Assembly: GCA_013397455.1 (NCBI GenBank)
Contig: VYZB01000096.1
Location: 257,495 to 321,494 of the forward strand
DNA: 64,000 nt
Source of the DNA: Crotophaga sulcirostris
Taxonomy: Eukaryota > Chordata > Aves > Cuculiformes > Crotophagidae
Reading direction: 5' to 3'
Within the stretch, counting starts at the first letter, position 1; the number at the start of each line of letters is the position of its first letter. The notes under the pieces were generated by a model. That model did not search any database and was not told the origin of the DNA. It saw only the letters and a program-made list of their open reading frames with translations. Shown in pieces: positions 37,201-49,377 of the stretch. A program made the translations under genes and the position numbers.

Positions 37201-37310
37201 TTGATTCCTGCTACCTCAGGAGCCTGTAGCTCATCTCCACACAACTCTGTCTGTGCTGCAGCATCCCCAGCAGACCCCAGGGAAACAGGTAAAGGGCCCA
37301 TAGTAGCATA

Positions 37311-38621
37311 TAGTTGTGTATAGTCTTTTATTTCCTCTTATTGTAGATGTTTTCAGTGATATTCTGAAATCATGAGCTGACTTGCACTGAACGTATGATA
37401 GGTGGGGTGTTCTATCACTTTTAATACGTAAGCAGTGGGGTTTAACATGTTATCTTCGTAATAAATCCTGTGCCTGAAGCAGTGATTCTGTAGTGGCCTA
37501 AAATAAGGAACTTATATGAAGTATGTGCGTAAGCCAGTAATTATCTTTGCCTTTTTTCCTCCCAGTCTAATACACACTAATAAGCTTTGAAATTGAAAAG
37601 TACAGGTTTCTGATGAAAGAATACTGGTAGGCATACTTAAGGCATTTGTGCAAGTTTAAGTCTGATCTGTAACATCATGCTAAAGAATCTCATGTACTTA
37701 AAAATCTGCTTGAGACTTTTAAAGTGTCTGTTGTGGTGAAAGTGAATGTATACATAGTGTCAACAGCACAATCAAGGAGAAAATGCGAAAGGAGAACATA
37801 TATACATGAAATCTATAGATGCATATGAATGTATATAAGCTTCTTAAGTTGAATTGTGTTTCAGAATTGTAGGAGAGTTCAGTTCATTGTGTTTGTTGAA
37901 ATTATAACAGTGAACTTTTGTTGGGTATGTTGGTGGGCTACCAGAAACCTGTGCTTAGAGCTATAAATAGTGCCCTTCCTCCAGGGTCTGTAGCTTATTT
38001 GTACAAATAGCAGTGGAAGCTGTGACTGAGAGCACCTGTTTTGTTTGTTCAGCTGTTAGCTTTATGCTGTTTCTTGTTATATTAAGAAAGGTGTATTTGG
38101 ACAGAAAGGAGGTAGGCTGCCTTTTTGTCTTGTGCTAGCTGCCATATACTGCTTCAGGTGAAAAACTACAAGGAGTTTGCAGTGATGGCTTCTTTTGTAA
38201 AAGCAGTAGAGCATGTTGAGACTAAGCTATTGGGGTTCAGTGGTAAGACAAGACTGGAAAGAACGTCAGTTGATGAAATTACTGTGTTGTAGGAACCCGA
38301 CAATTTCTGAGAAGAGCTCAGAGAAGACAACAAGAAAACTTCAGAGATAAAAGAAGGAAGGATTCTTTTTTTTTGTAGAAAACCCAGAGAAGCTCACAAA
38401 TTTAGAGTGAACCAGGTTGCCACCTGATTCATGATATAAGAATGAAGAAGTATGAATGGTAAGGCCGTGCTGGTTTTTTGGTGCCTGTGTTGTAAGAAAA
38501 AAAATGCATGCAGAGGCCCTGCAGCAGAAATATTGACCGCAGTCATGCTACCACGTGCTGAACAATGCTTTTCAAAGAGCGAAAGGAAACTATTTTTTTA
38601 CCTCCAGCAAAAATAATAGGG
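37311..38621 (+). other. VPS13B: intron segment, nothing recognised
   Basis: AT-rich intronic DNA between two CR1 copies. No exon or repeat family seen. Confidence 0.6.
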
Positions 38622-38970
38622 ATGTCAAGAAAATTAAAGTTGGAAAGGACTGCAGGAGTTTCTAGTCCAGTCTTCTGCTACAGTCACAGTTGTTTATGGG
38701 ATCAGACCAAGTTCCTTTGGGCTTTATCCAGTCAGGCCTTGAAAAATCAAGGATAAGAATGCCTGACCGCACTGTGCAGTCTATACACCACTGCTTGACT
38801 GTGCTCACGGCAAGAAAGCTTTTCCTCGAATGCTGGCAAAACCTTATTTGTTTCAGTGTATGACCACTGTCTTTCATACTACTTCTGCGCACTGCTGCAA
38901 AGAGCCTAGCTGAGTCTTCATCACAACCTTCTCATACATTCTGGAAGGCTGCTAATAGGTCAAATGTATA
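38622..38970 (-). mobile_element. CR1 LINE 3' fragment (old, antisense)
   Basis: The + strand reads 'attaaagttggaaaggactgcaggagtttctagtccag', later 'aaagcttttcctcgaatgctgg', 'aaagagcctagctgagtcttcatcacaacc' and 'attctggaaggctgctaataggtc'. This follows the antisense order of the CR1 3' region with strong divergence. No octamer is kept clearly. The ORFs at 38565-38756 and 38662-38892 fall in or across it and are not genes. Confidence 0.75.
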
Positions 38971-41900
38971 ACTGATGCTTTTCACCTTTTTAAACATTAA
39001 AGCAAAATCGTAGTTGAGGAGTCCTAGCTAGTGCTAAAATTCAGTGACTGTGCCTCTGGAGTTGGTTTCCTGTTTTAAATCTCATGCTAACTTGATGTAG
39101 CTTGAGCCTCAATGCTGTCAGTCACACTGATTAATAAGTATACTACTGTGTGCCATAAAGTACTTCCAGCTCAGATCATCAGTCTCTGGTAATTTGACAA
39201 TTGCAGAAATTTTAGAAGTCAGTATCCCTCCTTTTCCCCTTCAGATTAAAGGGGAGCTTTGTAGGATATTAGATCAGTTTATATGGGGAGATATTCTGAA
39301 ATGGAAATGAAAATGCATATAGGTGATACGACACAAATGATCAATAATTAATGGCTATGGATTCGGTTATCTTTGCTGTTTACTGTTTCATGGGACCTCC
39401 TTTCATCTTAAATTGTAAACAAAGCGGTTGTGGGCTACTAAAACTCTGTTGCAGGATTTTGTTCCGAAGATTCATTTCTTTGGCTTCATTAGTTGCTATT
39501 TAAAAATCTTAAATGTGTGTAATGTAGTGCTGATTCAAAATAACACTGTTGGAGGGAACATAAAACAAATACCACTCCCCACCGCCCAGGAAATAAATAA
39601 TAGCAGATCCTTAACTTAGCTTGTAAAGCTGAGGTATAATATTTTCATATACACCATTTTACCCCTTCTAATCATTCCATACTGGTCAAGTGAATGCTCT
39701 GTATGTGCATTAATGTCAGCTTTTAAATTTTAGCATTCAGTTACAGCTTACTATAAGAATCCCTTTCTGTGCCATTCATCTCTCAATAATCTCCATGTCT
39801 TATTTTTTTTCTGTATGTAGATAAATAAAAGTATTAAAACTTCTATATGGACATGGCTGAAAAATGTGTGGGAATCTTCCCCACTTATGTCAGCTACATG
39901 TGAAATTTTGAGTAGAATATTATTAGGGAATGTGAACGGAATAAAAAAAATAGTAAATATAGAATTGAAGAAGTTCCTGTGAGGAACATTTTGTAGTGAA
40001 AATGTTTGCTGTAGTAGTCTTTAAAAACAAAGGTGTAATCAGAAGTAGATGGATTTAAGAAAAAGCACTTTTATAAACTATTAAACATGATAGGAACATG
40101 TTTTCTGTTTACAAGTGTAATATTGAAAACTGATCTTGAGTAGTGAGATGACATAATGTATATAGTCTTGATCAATTAGAAGTTGCACTAAGTTGAAATC
40201 ATGACACATTCCAAGTATTGGTCTGTTGCTGAAAACTTACAACAGCGCCTACAATATTAATAGTTTACAAAATACAAGTATGCTGTGAGATTACTTTTAT
40301 ATAAATGATATCTAGTGAATGACATGGAAAATGACTTAAAAAATTACTTTGTTGGGGACATTTTGATTCTTGTCATGAGGTAAGATGATATATACCAATG
40401 GTATTCTTGACATAGAAAGATACCGGAGTATTACGGACTGCGTTTGCAGTTGCTAGTCTGATGCCCCACATAACTTATTATTTTATTAAATCAAATGTAT
40501 GTTTTGAGTATGTTAAACCTAGAGGTTATAGATCCAAATGCCAATTTGTAACTGCATGTATTTTCAAGAAAAATATATTCTTTTCCAGGAATATATCTTG
40601 TTGGAGAACTGTTAAGCTGTTGAAAGGCAGCCTGTATGAGGAGTGATTATTGTGACCCTTACAATAAAGAATGAAGCTTTTCCTTTGTGTCTAATTAACT
40701 TTATAGTCATAGAATGATATTAGTGCAAGATGCTTGTAACAAGGTAATGGCAAGGACTGAAAGTGGGTTTTTACTGGAAAATACTAACCTAGAATTAGAA
40801 CAGTGCTTTGAGTTGTTTAGGTTAGTATTATGCCTTTAAAGGAGGGTGGTTCTTTTGGAGGAAAATTCTAGCAGTGGTAGAAATACACAGTAACATAAAA
40901 AGGTAGTAACAATAAGGCAGACAAAGTTAGTGAACTGTTAGTTTCTCAAGAAACTATGGTAAGCAAGTAATTTTTGAAATTAACATTTTACAGTTTTGAC
41001 TTTGCTTTTAGAGAGGAATTACTGAGGAATAAATGAAGTAAGGTTGTTATTCTGTTACAGTGTTATTTAACAATACCCAGTGAACATCCCTTCTGCTTGT
41101 GTGAAGCATAATAGCAAAATTAAATATGGCGCAGCAGATGTAAGCACTTTGATCTTGCTTTGAAGTGTTGTACTATTGTAGGAAAGTATTTCTTATTTTG
41201 TGATGTTGTTGTGGATTTTTTGATAATGAAAAAAAATATGTATATTGTGTGATATGTTAAAAGCTTGGTTTCTAAGGAGGTACCAGAGTTCTAGGTGGAA
41301 CCACAGCTCCTGAATTTTGGGAGCTTAGTCTTATGCAAACTAAAAGCTCATACATGTGCTTAACATTCTCCAAAACATACTTTGGAACCATGGCTGCTGT
41401 CAGTTTGGATAAGGTGATCAGAACTATTTCCTGGAACACCTTTGTTTTAGTTGAGGATTGTCTAAATAAGCATAGTCCCCAGTCTGAGCTTATTTTCTTT
41501 CGGTTATGATTACATTATAAGTTTGCTGTGGATATGGATCAAACCAAATGTGAGTTTTACTTTTTCCTCTTTATTTTCCTTTTTCAATCTCATTTTTGTT
41601 GTTGTTGTTGTTGTTTTTTGTTTTTTTTTTCTTTTGAGGTCTTCATGATAAATCCAGATACTATACCTTCTTATGCTGATTTCTTTTAACTTTATACCCT
41701 AGATTTGTTGCTACATCTCATTTAAGGTCTCTTCCTCCTTTTACTGTTATGTCAGACCTTGGGATCGTAGGCTCTTGTCTTCTTAATTGGGCATCATTGT
41801 TCTCATCTTTATCCTTTCTTATTTTGATTTACCTCTTTTTCTGCTTTTCAGCAGGGGATCTGATCAGTTAGATAGGGAAGAGTAAGAATGTCTCTTAGTG

Positions 41901-44428
41901 ATTGCAGCGCGTGGGCAGTGACTATATAGAAAATAATGAAATTAAGAAGAAATTCAGCTCTTAGGTAGTGTTGTAGAAGTATTTTAAATCTAGACTGATG
42001 CAAGTGCTTTTTTTGAAGTAGTCCAGTACATTTTCAGATTTTTCTGTTTAAGACATGTTTTTTTTCGTAACCTGCTCTTGGAAAAAAAGTTTTTTTGCTC
42101 TAAGGGGTCTGATCTTTTTAAGAAACTACGGTTAGTTCTTTTTCATATGAATAGTAACCTTAGCAAGAGTATGTTGTATCTGGCTCTGTCTGTTTTGTGA
42201 GAGGAGTGAATACTGGATGATTCACAGGAAGATGCAAGAATCTCAGTGTTAGAGAAGCTAGTGATATATCCTTGCACGTCTACGGAGGCTTTGAATTTTC
42301 TCCTTATGTTAAATCTCTTTTTTTAATTGGCTTACATGACATACCACACATGGATAAAGCAATATTGTTACGCAGACTACTATATTTTTGTATTAGTTAG
42401 CCTTTTTCATTCTGCTGTATGTAATCTGAGGTATGTGATGTAGCCAAGTCATCTTAAACTACTTATTTTAGTAATTGGAATTACTGGAGAAAAGTAATAA
42501 CAAGTAAAAAGACTAAAACTAGTCATATGCTTTACCACAGGCTGACCAAGAGGAGTTTCTCTGCTGTCTTAAAGAGCTGTCCCAACTTACTGTTTTAGGA
42601 AGTTGGAGTCGTTGAGATTTCTGTTTGCATCTCTCCTGAAGTGTTCTTCTGGTCATTTCGCTGTCTTCTCAAAGATGATCTTTCTTGAAAAGAATCCCTT
42701 CTACTAATATCTCTGTATCAACCTTTTTAATGTGAACTTCTGTGCCCAGAAACTATCTGGTGTCTTTGGCTTTCAGTTTAGATGGATAGCAAAAACACAT
42801 CATTCGAATGTGGTTGTACCCCATTGTTTGATAGCTGGATCCATGCACCTTTCTGGCTTTGTATTTCCTGATATTTTGGCAATCTAAAGACTATGCTAAA
42901 TTCCATTGCTCCCCATTAACATATATACCAACATGTAGTCTCAGAAATCCAGACTCTGGTTAAATTTTGGGATCAGAATTATATCTTTTTCTGAGGACCT
43001 TCAGATTTGTTACCACTGTGAAGAATTAGCCATCTGTCTGCAGCAAGTATCAGCAAAAGGAGGAGTTGAGTAAGAGCCTGGTTTAGTTGTCTGATTGATA
43101 AAAGAGAAAGTTTCAAACTGTTACACTTCCAAAAGTTGAATACATTTAAGAGTAAAATAGGTGTTTTTCATAGATGCTTTATACATCATGAGTCTCATTT
43201 CCTGTCAGACATGAGTCCATTTTTACCCAGCAGAATGGAGACGAGTGACAGCCCTGCCTGCCGAAAGGGAACAAAGTCTTATCTTCCTGTCAGTCCAAGT
43301 GCACCAAAGCAAAAGATTTGGGGTTTTTTTGTTGTGATCTGTTAAAAACAAAGAATTGGCAACAGAGAGGATGATTTTTTTCCTTTTTTTTTTGTAGTGT
43401 CTTTCATTCTTCCCAGTGTTTAAGTGCATTTTTTGTATGAGTGCTTGACAGTGAATACTTGCTGTTGTAACTAATTATGACTGTGTGCTTGGTACGCTAT
43501 TGGCATTAAATGTTTGACTGTCAAGAATAGTATACTAGAATTGTAGGGTATAAAATGTAAAACACGTGTCAGGTATCTATTATACTTAAACGCTTTGCAG
43601 ATTCTTCTAGATTTCTACTTAGTTTCTAAAAAACATCATTTCTCTGTATTCAACAGCTTTGTAAATGCTGTGAAATTGTGCTATAATGAAGATAACTTAG
43701 AGTTCAGAAGGAGGAACTGCACGGTTCTGGGCATGGTCTTTGAAACTGTATCTAAAAATACACTGTGCCAACAAAACAGATCACTTCAGAGACATTAGGA
43801 GTTCACAGATCCTTGCCTGCTCTTTTTAAACTGACTGTAAGCTTTAAAGCAAATCTTTGAGGCACTGACATAACAGCACTTGCAGTTCTGTTGAAAGCTC
43901 ATATGATTGCATCTTGCTATAACTCTCATAGCTCCTGATTTCACCAGTTAACTCTGTATTCCGTCCACTGGGTGTAGATGGGGTGGTTGTGATCGCCAGA
44001 GTGCTAAGCACTTGATCTTCTGTCTTTCAAGAAAGCTTTTTATAAAACTTGCTTTGATGTGTACTTCATGTCCAGGCTACTTTCCCAGTGGGATCACTCT
44101 TATGCTGCAGTCTAATCGTACGTTGTAGTACCCCATATGTTATCAATGAAATACAGCTTGCCAGCAGATTTGTGCTTATTACCAAGGCAGTACCTCTGCC
44201 ACTTTCAGCAATAAGAACAACTACTGCTTTAATTCATAGAAATTACCTACTGTATATTTGTATAAAGGCTTGAAAATCTCTCTTTACATGTGTAGAATGT
44301 TCCCTTAGTACAGGAAGAAAAAAAAACTGAAAAAGGGAGTTATGCTGGACCAAATTGTTGTCATGATCTCAGTTGTCCCTTCTCCTGCCCTCCTGATTCT
44401 TTTGTTACCTTCATTGGAATGATTTCTC
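38971..44428 (+). other. VPS13B: intron segment with simple repeats only
   Basis: AT-rich intronic DNA. Contains a (GTT)6 run with a T tract at 41598-41630. A phase-0 open stretch after a CAG at about 42540 (ADQEEFLCCLKEL...) has the wrong phase for splicing from 28490 and no donor. No exon found. Confidence 0.6.
41598..41630. repeat. (GTT)6 plus poly-T tract
   Basis: Six perfect GTT units at 41598-41615, then a T-rich run (one G) to about 41630. Confidence 0.85.
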
Positions 44429-44640
44429 TGAATCATAGAATGATTTGGATTGAAAGGGACCTTAACGATCATCTAGTTTCAACCCCCCTGCCGTAGGCAG
44501 GGACACCTCCCACCATCCCAGGCTGCTCAAGGCCCCATCTAACCTGGCCTTCAGCACTTCAAGGGATGGGGCATCTATGACTTCTGGGCAGCATGTGCCA
44601 GTGCCTCACCACGCTCACACTGCTGTTATCTTGGAGCTGA
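44429..44640 (-). mobile_element. CR1 LINE 3' end fragment, about 210 bp (antisense)
   Basis: Begins 'tgaatcatagaatgatttggattgaaagggacc', the CR1 octamer tail in antisense, followed by 'cccccctgccgtaggcagggacacctcccaccatcccaggctgctcaagg' and 'gcctcaccacgctcac'. It resembles the tail of the 34308 copy and is the best preserved of the small fragments. It is severely 5'-truncated, which is typical of LINE insertion. Confidence 0.92.
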
Positions 44641-47600
44641 GAATCTTCAATTTGTTTATGATGGTAGAAGCCAAGGTAAAAGATGAATTTTAGGTGGCAA
44701 ACAAAAAGAAGGTAACACTGACTGAGAAAGGGCTTCACAGTGATCCTACATCACATTAGAGCTGTTCATTGACTTGTCCTCCCAGAAACCTTCAACAACT
44801 TGACTTCTGAATGCTGTTCAAGTCATTATTTTGAGGTTTGAATGTCACTGATTTCTTAAGGTCCCTGTTAACTTTGGGGTGGGAGATTAAACTTGTAACA
44901 AAAATTACTTGCAAGCATGGAGGAGTTGCCTTGTAAGAGGAAAATCTACTGCTATTTGAGGCAACTGCATCATGCGTTCAAAATTTAACTTTTTTTGGCT
45001 AACAAATTGAGGTGTAAAAACTTCCAGTAGCCAGAACAAATTCAATTTAAAAGATGCTTTTTTATGTTAACAGTAGCTAATGACTGCAATAGCTTACTAA
45101 AAGATTGGTTAGATTCATGATGCTGTTTAAACACAGGAGGGGAATCCTGTGGCCTGTACTTTAAAAGAATTGAAGCTGGATCATAACAAGATTTCCTCCT
45201 TTTCATTTTCATTCTGTGTTACTTGGTGCTTCACAAGTTGTTTTCTGTTTGAAGTGTTTCCCCCAGATCTCTAACTGGAGCCAGCTGATTTCTGAACTAG
45301 CCTCGTAATTAGGCTGTGTCTAATGCAGTTGATGGTTCTTGGCTTTTGTTAGCTGAAATTATATATTTGGCTGTTGGTTTATATTGAATATGCACCTTCT
45401 TGTGTACATGTTTTCTTTATATGAGGCTTCTGTTGTTTCTGTTGCATATTAACAAAATAGGCTTATCTGTAGTGAGTGGCTTACAATACCAAATCATAAG
45501 AAAACTTTAGAAAGCTTGCTGGCTGTGACATGTTATAGAATTTGGCTCATTTTTCCTTTGCTTTACTAATTGTTTTAAATACAGGTTATTAAATGGTAAA
45601 CCCTATGAAACTGACTGAAGTTAAATAAGTGTAATATAATTTCCTGATAATTGCCGTGTCATTCATCAGTGTAATCTTCCAAATAAAAACCCGAAAGCAA
45701 CAAGCATATTCTGTTTTGTAATGAGTCAGCTATTTCATATGCTACTGGAAACATTCTTTACCTTCTTAGGAAGTTACTAAGCAACGACTGCTGAATAATC
45801 ATAGTTATGTGTATTGCCAATAATTCAGATATATATTGTAATTCTAGAAATTGGCAAGAATGAATCTCTTTGGTTGAAGGTAGCTGGTTTTGGTTGAGTG
45901 ACATTTATATTTAGCTGACTACCTCAGATATTTTTTCTTTATTTCTTTTTTTAAAGATTTCTAACATGGCTGTTCATGCCATTTCCTTGCCACAAAAGTT
46001 AAGGAGTGCCATGTAATGGGAATAGGAGCCTTTAGACTTATCAGTTATCCTTGCTGTTGGTTTTGAAATGAGGTTGTTCTGGCACTGAAACCTTTGTTGT
46101 TGGGAAGGTAGAGCAACAGCTTCTTCACTTTCCGCCCTTGATGTGCGCAATCGACTTTATTAGTCTTGGAATCCAAATGTGGCAGATGAATTCCTTAAGC
46201 CTACTGTGAGTTGGCTGTGTTTTATCCTGCTTTTCACAGCATAACATAATGTTGTGCAGTGCTACTATTTTTATACTTTCAGGTCCACACCTGTTTCTTT
46301 GTTAAAAGGAAAAAAAGACTTCCAGAATATGGGAGTACAATAGAGTTGTCCTTTAGATCATTCTCATCTGTGTTAAGAACTGTTTGATATTTCAGTTGTA
46401 GGACTCTGTTTCCCCAAAAAAGTCATGTGACATCAGCAGTGAGGTGCAATAAGAGCTCTCTTAGGATTACTTTAAATAGAATGGAAGACTTTGAGTATAT
46501 AAGGTTGTGTGGCCCTGAATGTGATTTTTATTTGATATATGAGCTGTGACATAGCTATTGCATGACTGAGATGTGCTTGTAAGCGGTGTAGTGTACAGAT
46601 GGGGTTTCTCTGAAACAAAGCCAGTGACTAAATCTGAATGTGCTCATTTAAAGGGTAAAGAATACTTCATAAAACATATGGAAACATTTCTATGTTTTTT
46701 CATTAAATAGGCTTCTTAGTCCTTACGTGTTTTTTATGATGATTCAGGTAAACGACATTAGCATGAACAAAGACTGCCTATGCATCTGTTTGGTTTAGTG
46801 ACTTGGATATAATGTTATGAGTATTATATTTACTTTGGTTTTAAATAAACTTTTCTATTTTATTATTCCAGTACTCTTCATTATTTCAAAGGTTAAATAT
46901 TCCTTTTCAGAGAACTTTTGGAAAAAAAGGTTAGTGTTATGCATTGCAAAATATGATTTAGGAAATATGTCAAATGTTAATAACGGGGTAGTTGCACAGT
47001 AGGATTTGAATTGTATAGTTACTGGAATCTACTGAAATAAAATCCTGAATTCTGTACATTTAAATAAGAAATGTAGACCAGATTTATACAAAGATGACCT
47101 TGGTGTTCAAAAGCTTAGATGCTGAAAATGTGTAGGAATCATAGCAGCCCACAACTCAACAAGGACTTCCTGTGTCATACTAAGTCAATAGGAACTAGTG
47201 AGAATTTTGTGTGTGAAAAGTAAAAATATGAATATGTAAACATACATTGTATCTGTGATGTATATAAGGCAGAAGATAATGCTTATGTCCAGTTTTTTGT
47301 AGCTTAAAAAGAAATTTGAAAACTAGAAGAGGACACAGAGGAGGTCTTTAAAGCTCATATGAGAATAAGAGAAAGATGCCTTCAGCTGAAATAAGCAAGG
47401 AATACATCTTTGTACTTGGAGATTTGAAAAATTACCTAATTGTGCCAGCCATGCACTTTCAAATGAATAGTAAATTTCTAATAGTGAGGATGGTTGCATT
47501 TAGACCAGCCTTCCCAGAGAGAATTTTATGACTTAAGGAGTAACTGCTTTCTCCATTATGAGTTAGGTGTCATCAAACAAAGCCGATAGATAGCAGGCTC

Positions 47601-47698
47601 CGAAGAATGCCAAGCAAAAGGATTCTTTTCCACGTAGGAAGAAGTCACACTCTGAAACATCCTGTTACAAGGCAATGTGGTGGTGGTTGGTTTATGTT

Positions 47699-47716
47699 AA
47701 ACAAACAAACAAAACA
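47699..47716. repeat. short (AAAC)n microsatellite
   Basis: About four AAAC-type units. Confidence 0.7.
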
Positions 47717-49366
47717 ACCTCTGGATAAATATGAGAAGAAAACAAAATGATGGAAAGGCTATTGAAATAAACACATACCTTCCACTTCATAGTAGAGTCT
47801 TAAGTTCTTAATAGCTGGAGGATTATCTAGGAAGTGTCATTCTGACTAGTCCTGTTCTGGTGCTGCCTCTTGGAAATCCAGTGTTGCTTCTGGGTGGGAT
47901 GTTGGTCTTGGTGGACCTTTGATTTAAGTCTTATGTTCTTCAGTGATACTTTGAGTGCCAACTGTTTAAGTGAAAGAAACATTTTTGTCTTAACTGGATT
48001 GAAAATGTGCGTGTTAGTCTAAAATGGCGTACAGCAAATATCTTGTATAATGATAGTTTTTAATGGAAAGTCATATTATTGAGTACAAGGAACTTCTCTC
48101 CCTCATTTCTTTCTTAATATTTCCTTCATAATGCCCAATGACATTCTAAGAAATATAGTAATGATTTTTGACAATGTGGTGGCTTTTAATAGGAAACTGT
48201 TACATTCAGCAGGTGGTAAGTATTTTACTCTCTGTAAGTCTGTTATAGGAAGAAATGATCTCTCACTGTCTCTTGCACACATGCTCTGTATATGTATTGA
48301 TTTACATTACCAGCACGATTACACGTGTTTGGACTTGTTATGAGAAAGTGAAGGACACATTCAAATGCTGTTTATACAGTGTTACTAAAAGCTGTGTCAC
48401 TGAGCCTGTTAATTTGTCTTTGTGTTCTTAATGATTGTGTAGAGGGACTTTGTTTTATACAGATTCTTTACTTTTACTGTCTTGTCTTTTTTGCTTTCCT
48501 TCACTCTGCAGGGGCTGGTCATAAGTTGCTTTAAACTTCCATATTCTTTTCCTCTTCATTTACTGTTTGACAATCTGTTCTTTTCATTTTTGCTGCTACC
48601 ATTGAGAATATAAAGCATCTGAGCTTCTGAGCATATATGATCTTGATTACTTAGAGGGACCCTGTGGAGGAAATGCACATTATTAAATTTTGTTGTTATA
48701 TGTAAAAAAATCAAATCCAGAATTTATGAACACTACTTGGTAATATTTTTCTAGTTAATTTATTTGTAGGTATGTGAGATGGAAACTGCAAATCCTTTTT
48801 GCCAGTCCTGTGCGCACATCTGTCTTCTAATTTCCCTGATTTCAAATGCTTAGTTAGGCTCTCTAAATGCAAAGGATCCTTTAGTAATACGTGCATATGA
48901 TCTTATTTATGGATTTTTTTTTTATTATGATGGCAAATTCATAGTGGGTTTTAACACAAATGTATTGATGTAGTGATGCTGTTCATTGCTGCTTTTCAGA
49001 GTCACTAATATAGCACAACAGTGCCCTGATGTATGAGGTTTTTAAGCAGTAGCTGAAAAGAAATAATATTTACCTCACAAGGAAGGATCTTAAGTACATT
49101 ACCCAGAAACAAAACAGTGGTTTGTGTTCTTTCTTCGGAATTATCATATCTCACTTTGAATGGGTTCAGAGTTTTGGTTTGCCCCCCTTCATTCCCATGA
49201 TTACTATGTGGTTGATTCAGATTATTTTAAAACTACTTCTTTAGCCTAATCATAGCTCTAATGGAAGGCTTTAAGGTTTCAAGGTTTCCAGTCTCATGTG
49301 GTGGGATTTCTGCAGATACACTGCCATAAAAAAAAAATCAATGGATTTATTCTGGTATTAAAGAAA

Positions 49367-49377
49367 GGGGGGGGGGG
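49367..49377. repeat. 11-base G homopolymer
   Basis: Eleven consecutive G in an otherwise AT-rich region; also a likely spot for sequencing length error. Confidence 0.9.

Larger units (their letters stand above)
34308..37310 (-). mobile_element. CR1 LINE, about 3 kb, 5'-truncated, degenerate ORF2
   Basis: On the minus strand this is a CR1 retrotransposon. Its 3' end is marked on the + strand by two octamers ATAGAATC ATAGAATG (34308-34323), followed by 'gtttgggtttgaagggacc'. Reading leftward from about 37310, the minus strand encodes a CR1 ORF2 in pieces: an apurinic endonuclease part (about 37170-36500, with GAYYRPPD and LLGDFNHPD motifs), then reverse-transcriptase parts (about 36155-34630). 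Frameshifts and stops split it into several ORFs. At about 35170 the catalytic motif reads AGDTKL, where the family has ADDTKL. ORF1 is absent, so the copy is 5'-truncated compared with the ~4.5-kb full length. The exact 5' limit is uncertain. It lies antisense to VPS13B. Confidence 0.93.

Noticed and set aside
40706..40722. 'tcatagaatgatatt', resembling the CR1 octamer tail
   Set aside because: No CR1 body follows on either side.
42541..42614. Open stretch ADQEEFLCCLKELSQL after a CAG
   Set aside because: Coding-like only in phase 0; splicing from 28490 needs phase 1, which gives an immediate TGA. No donor follows.
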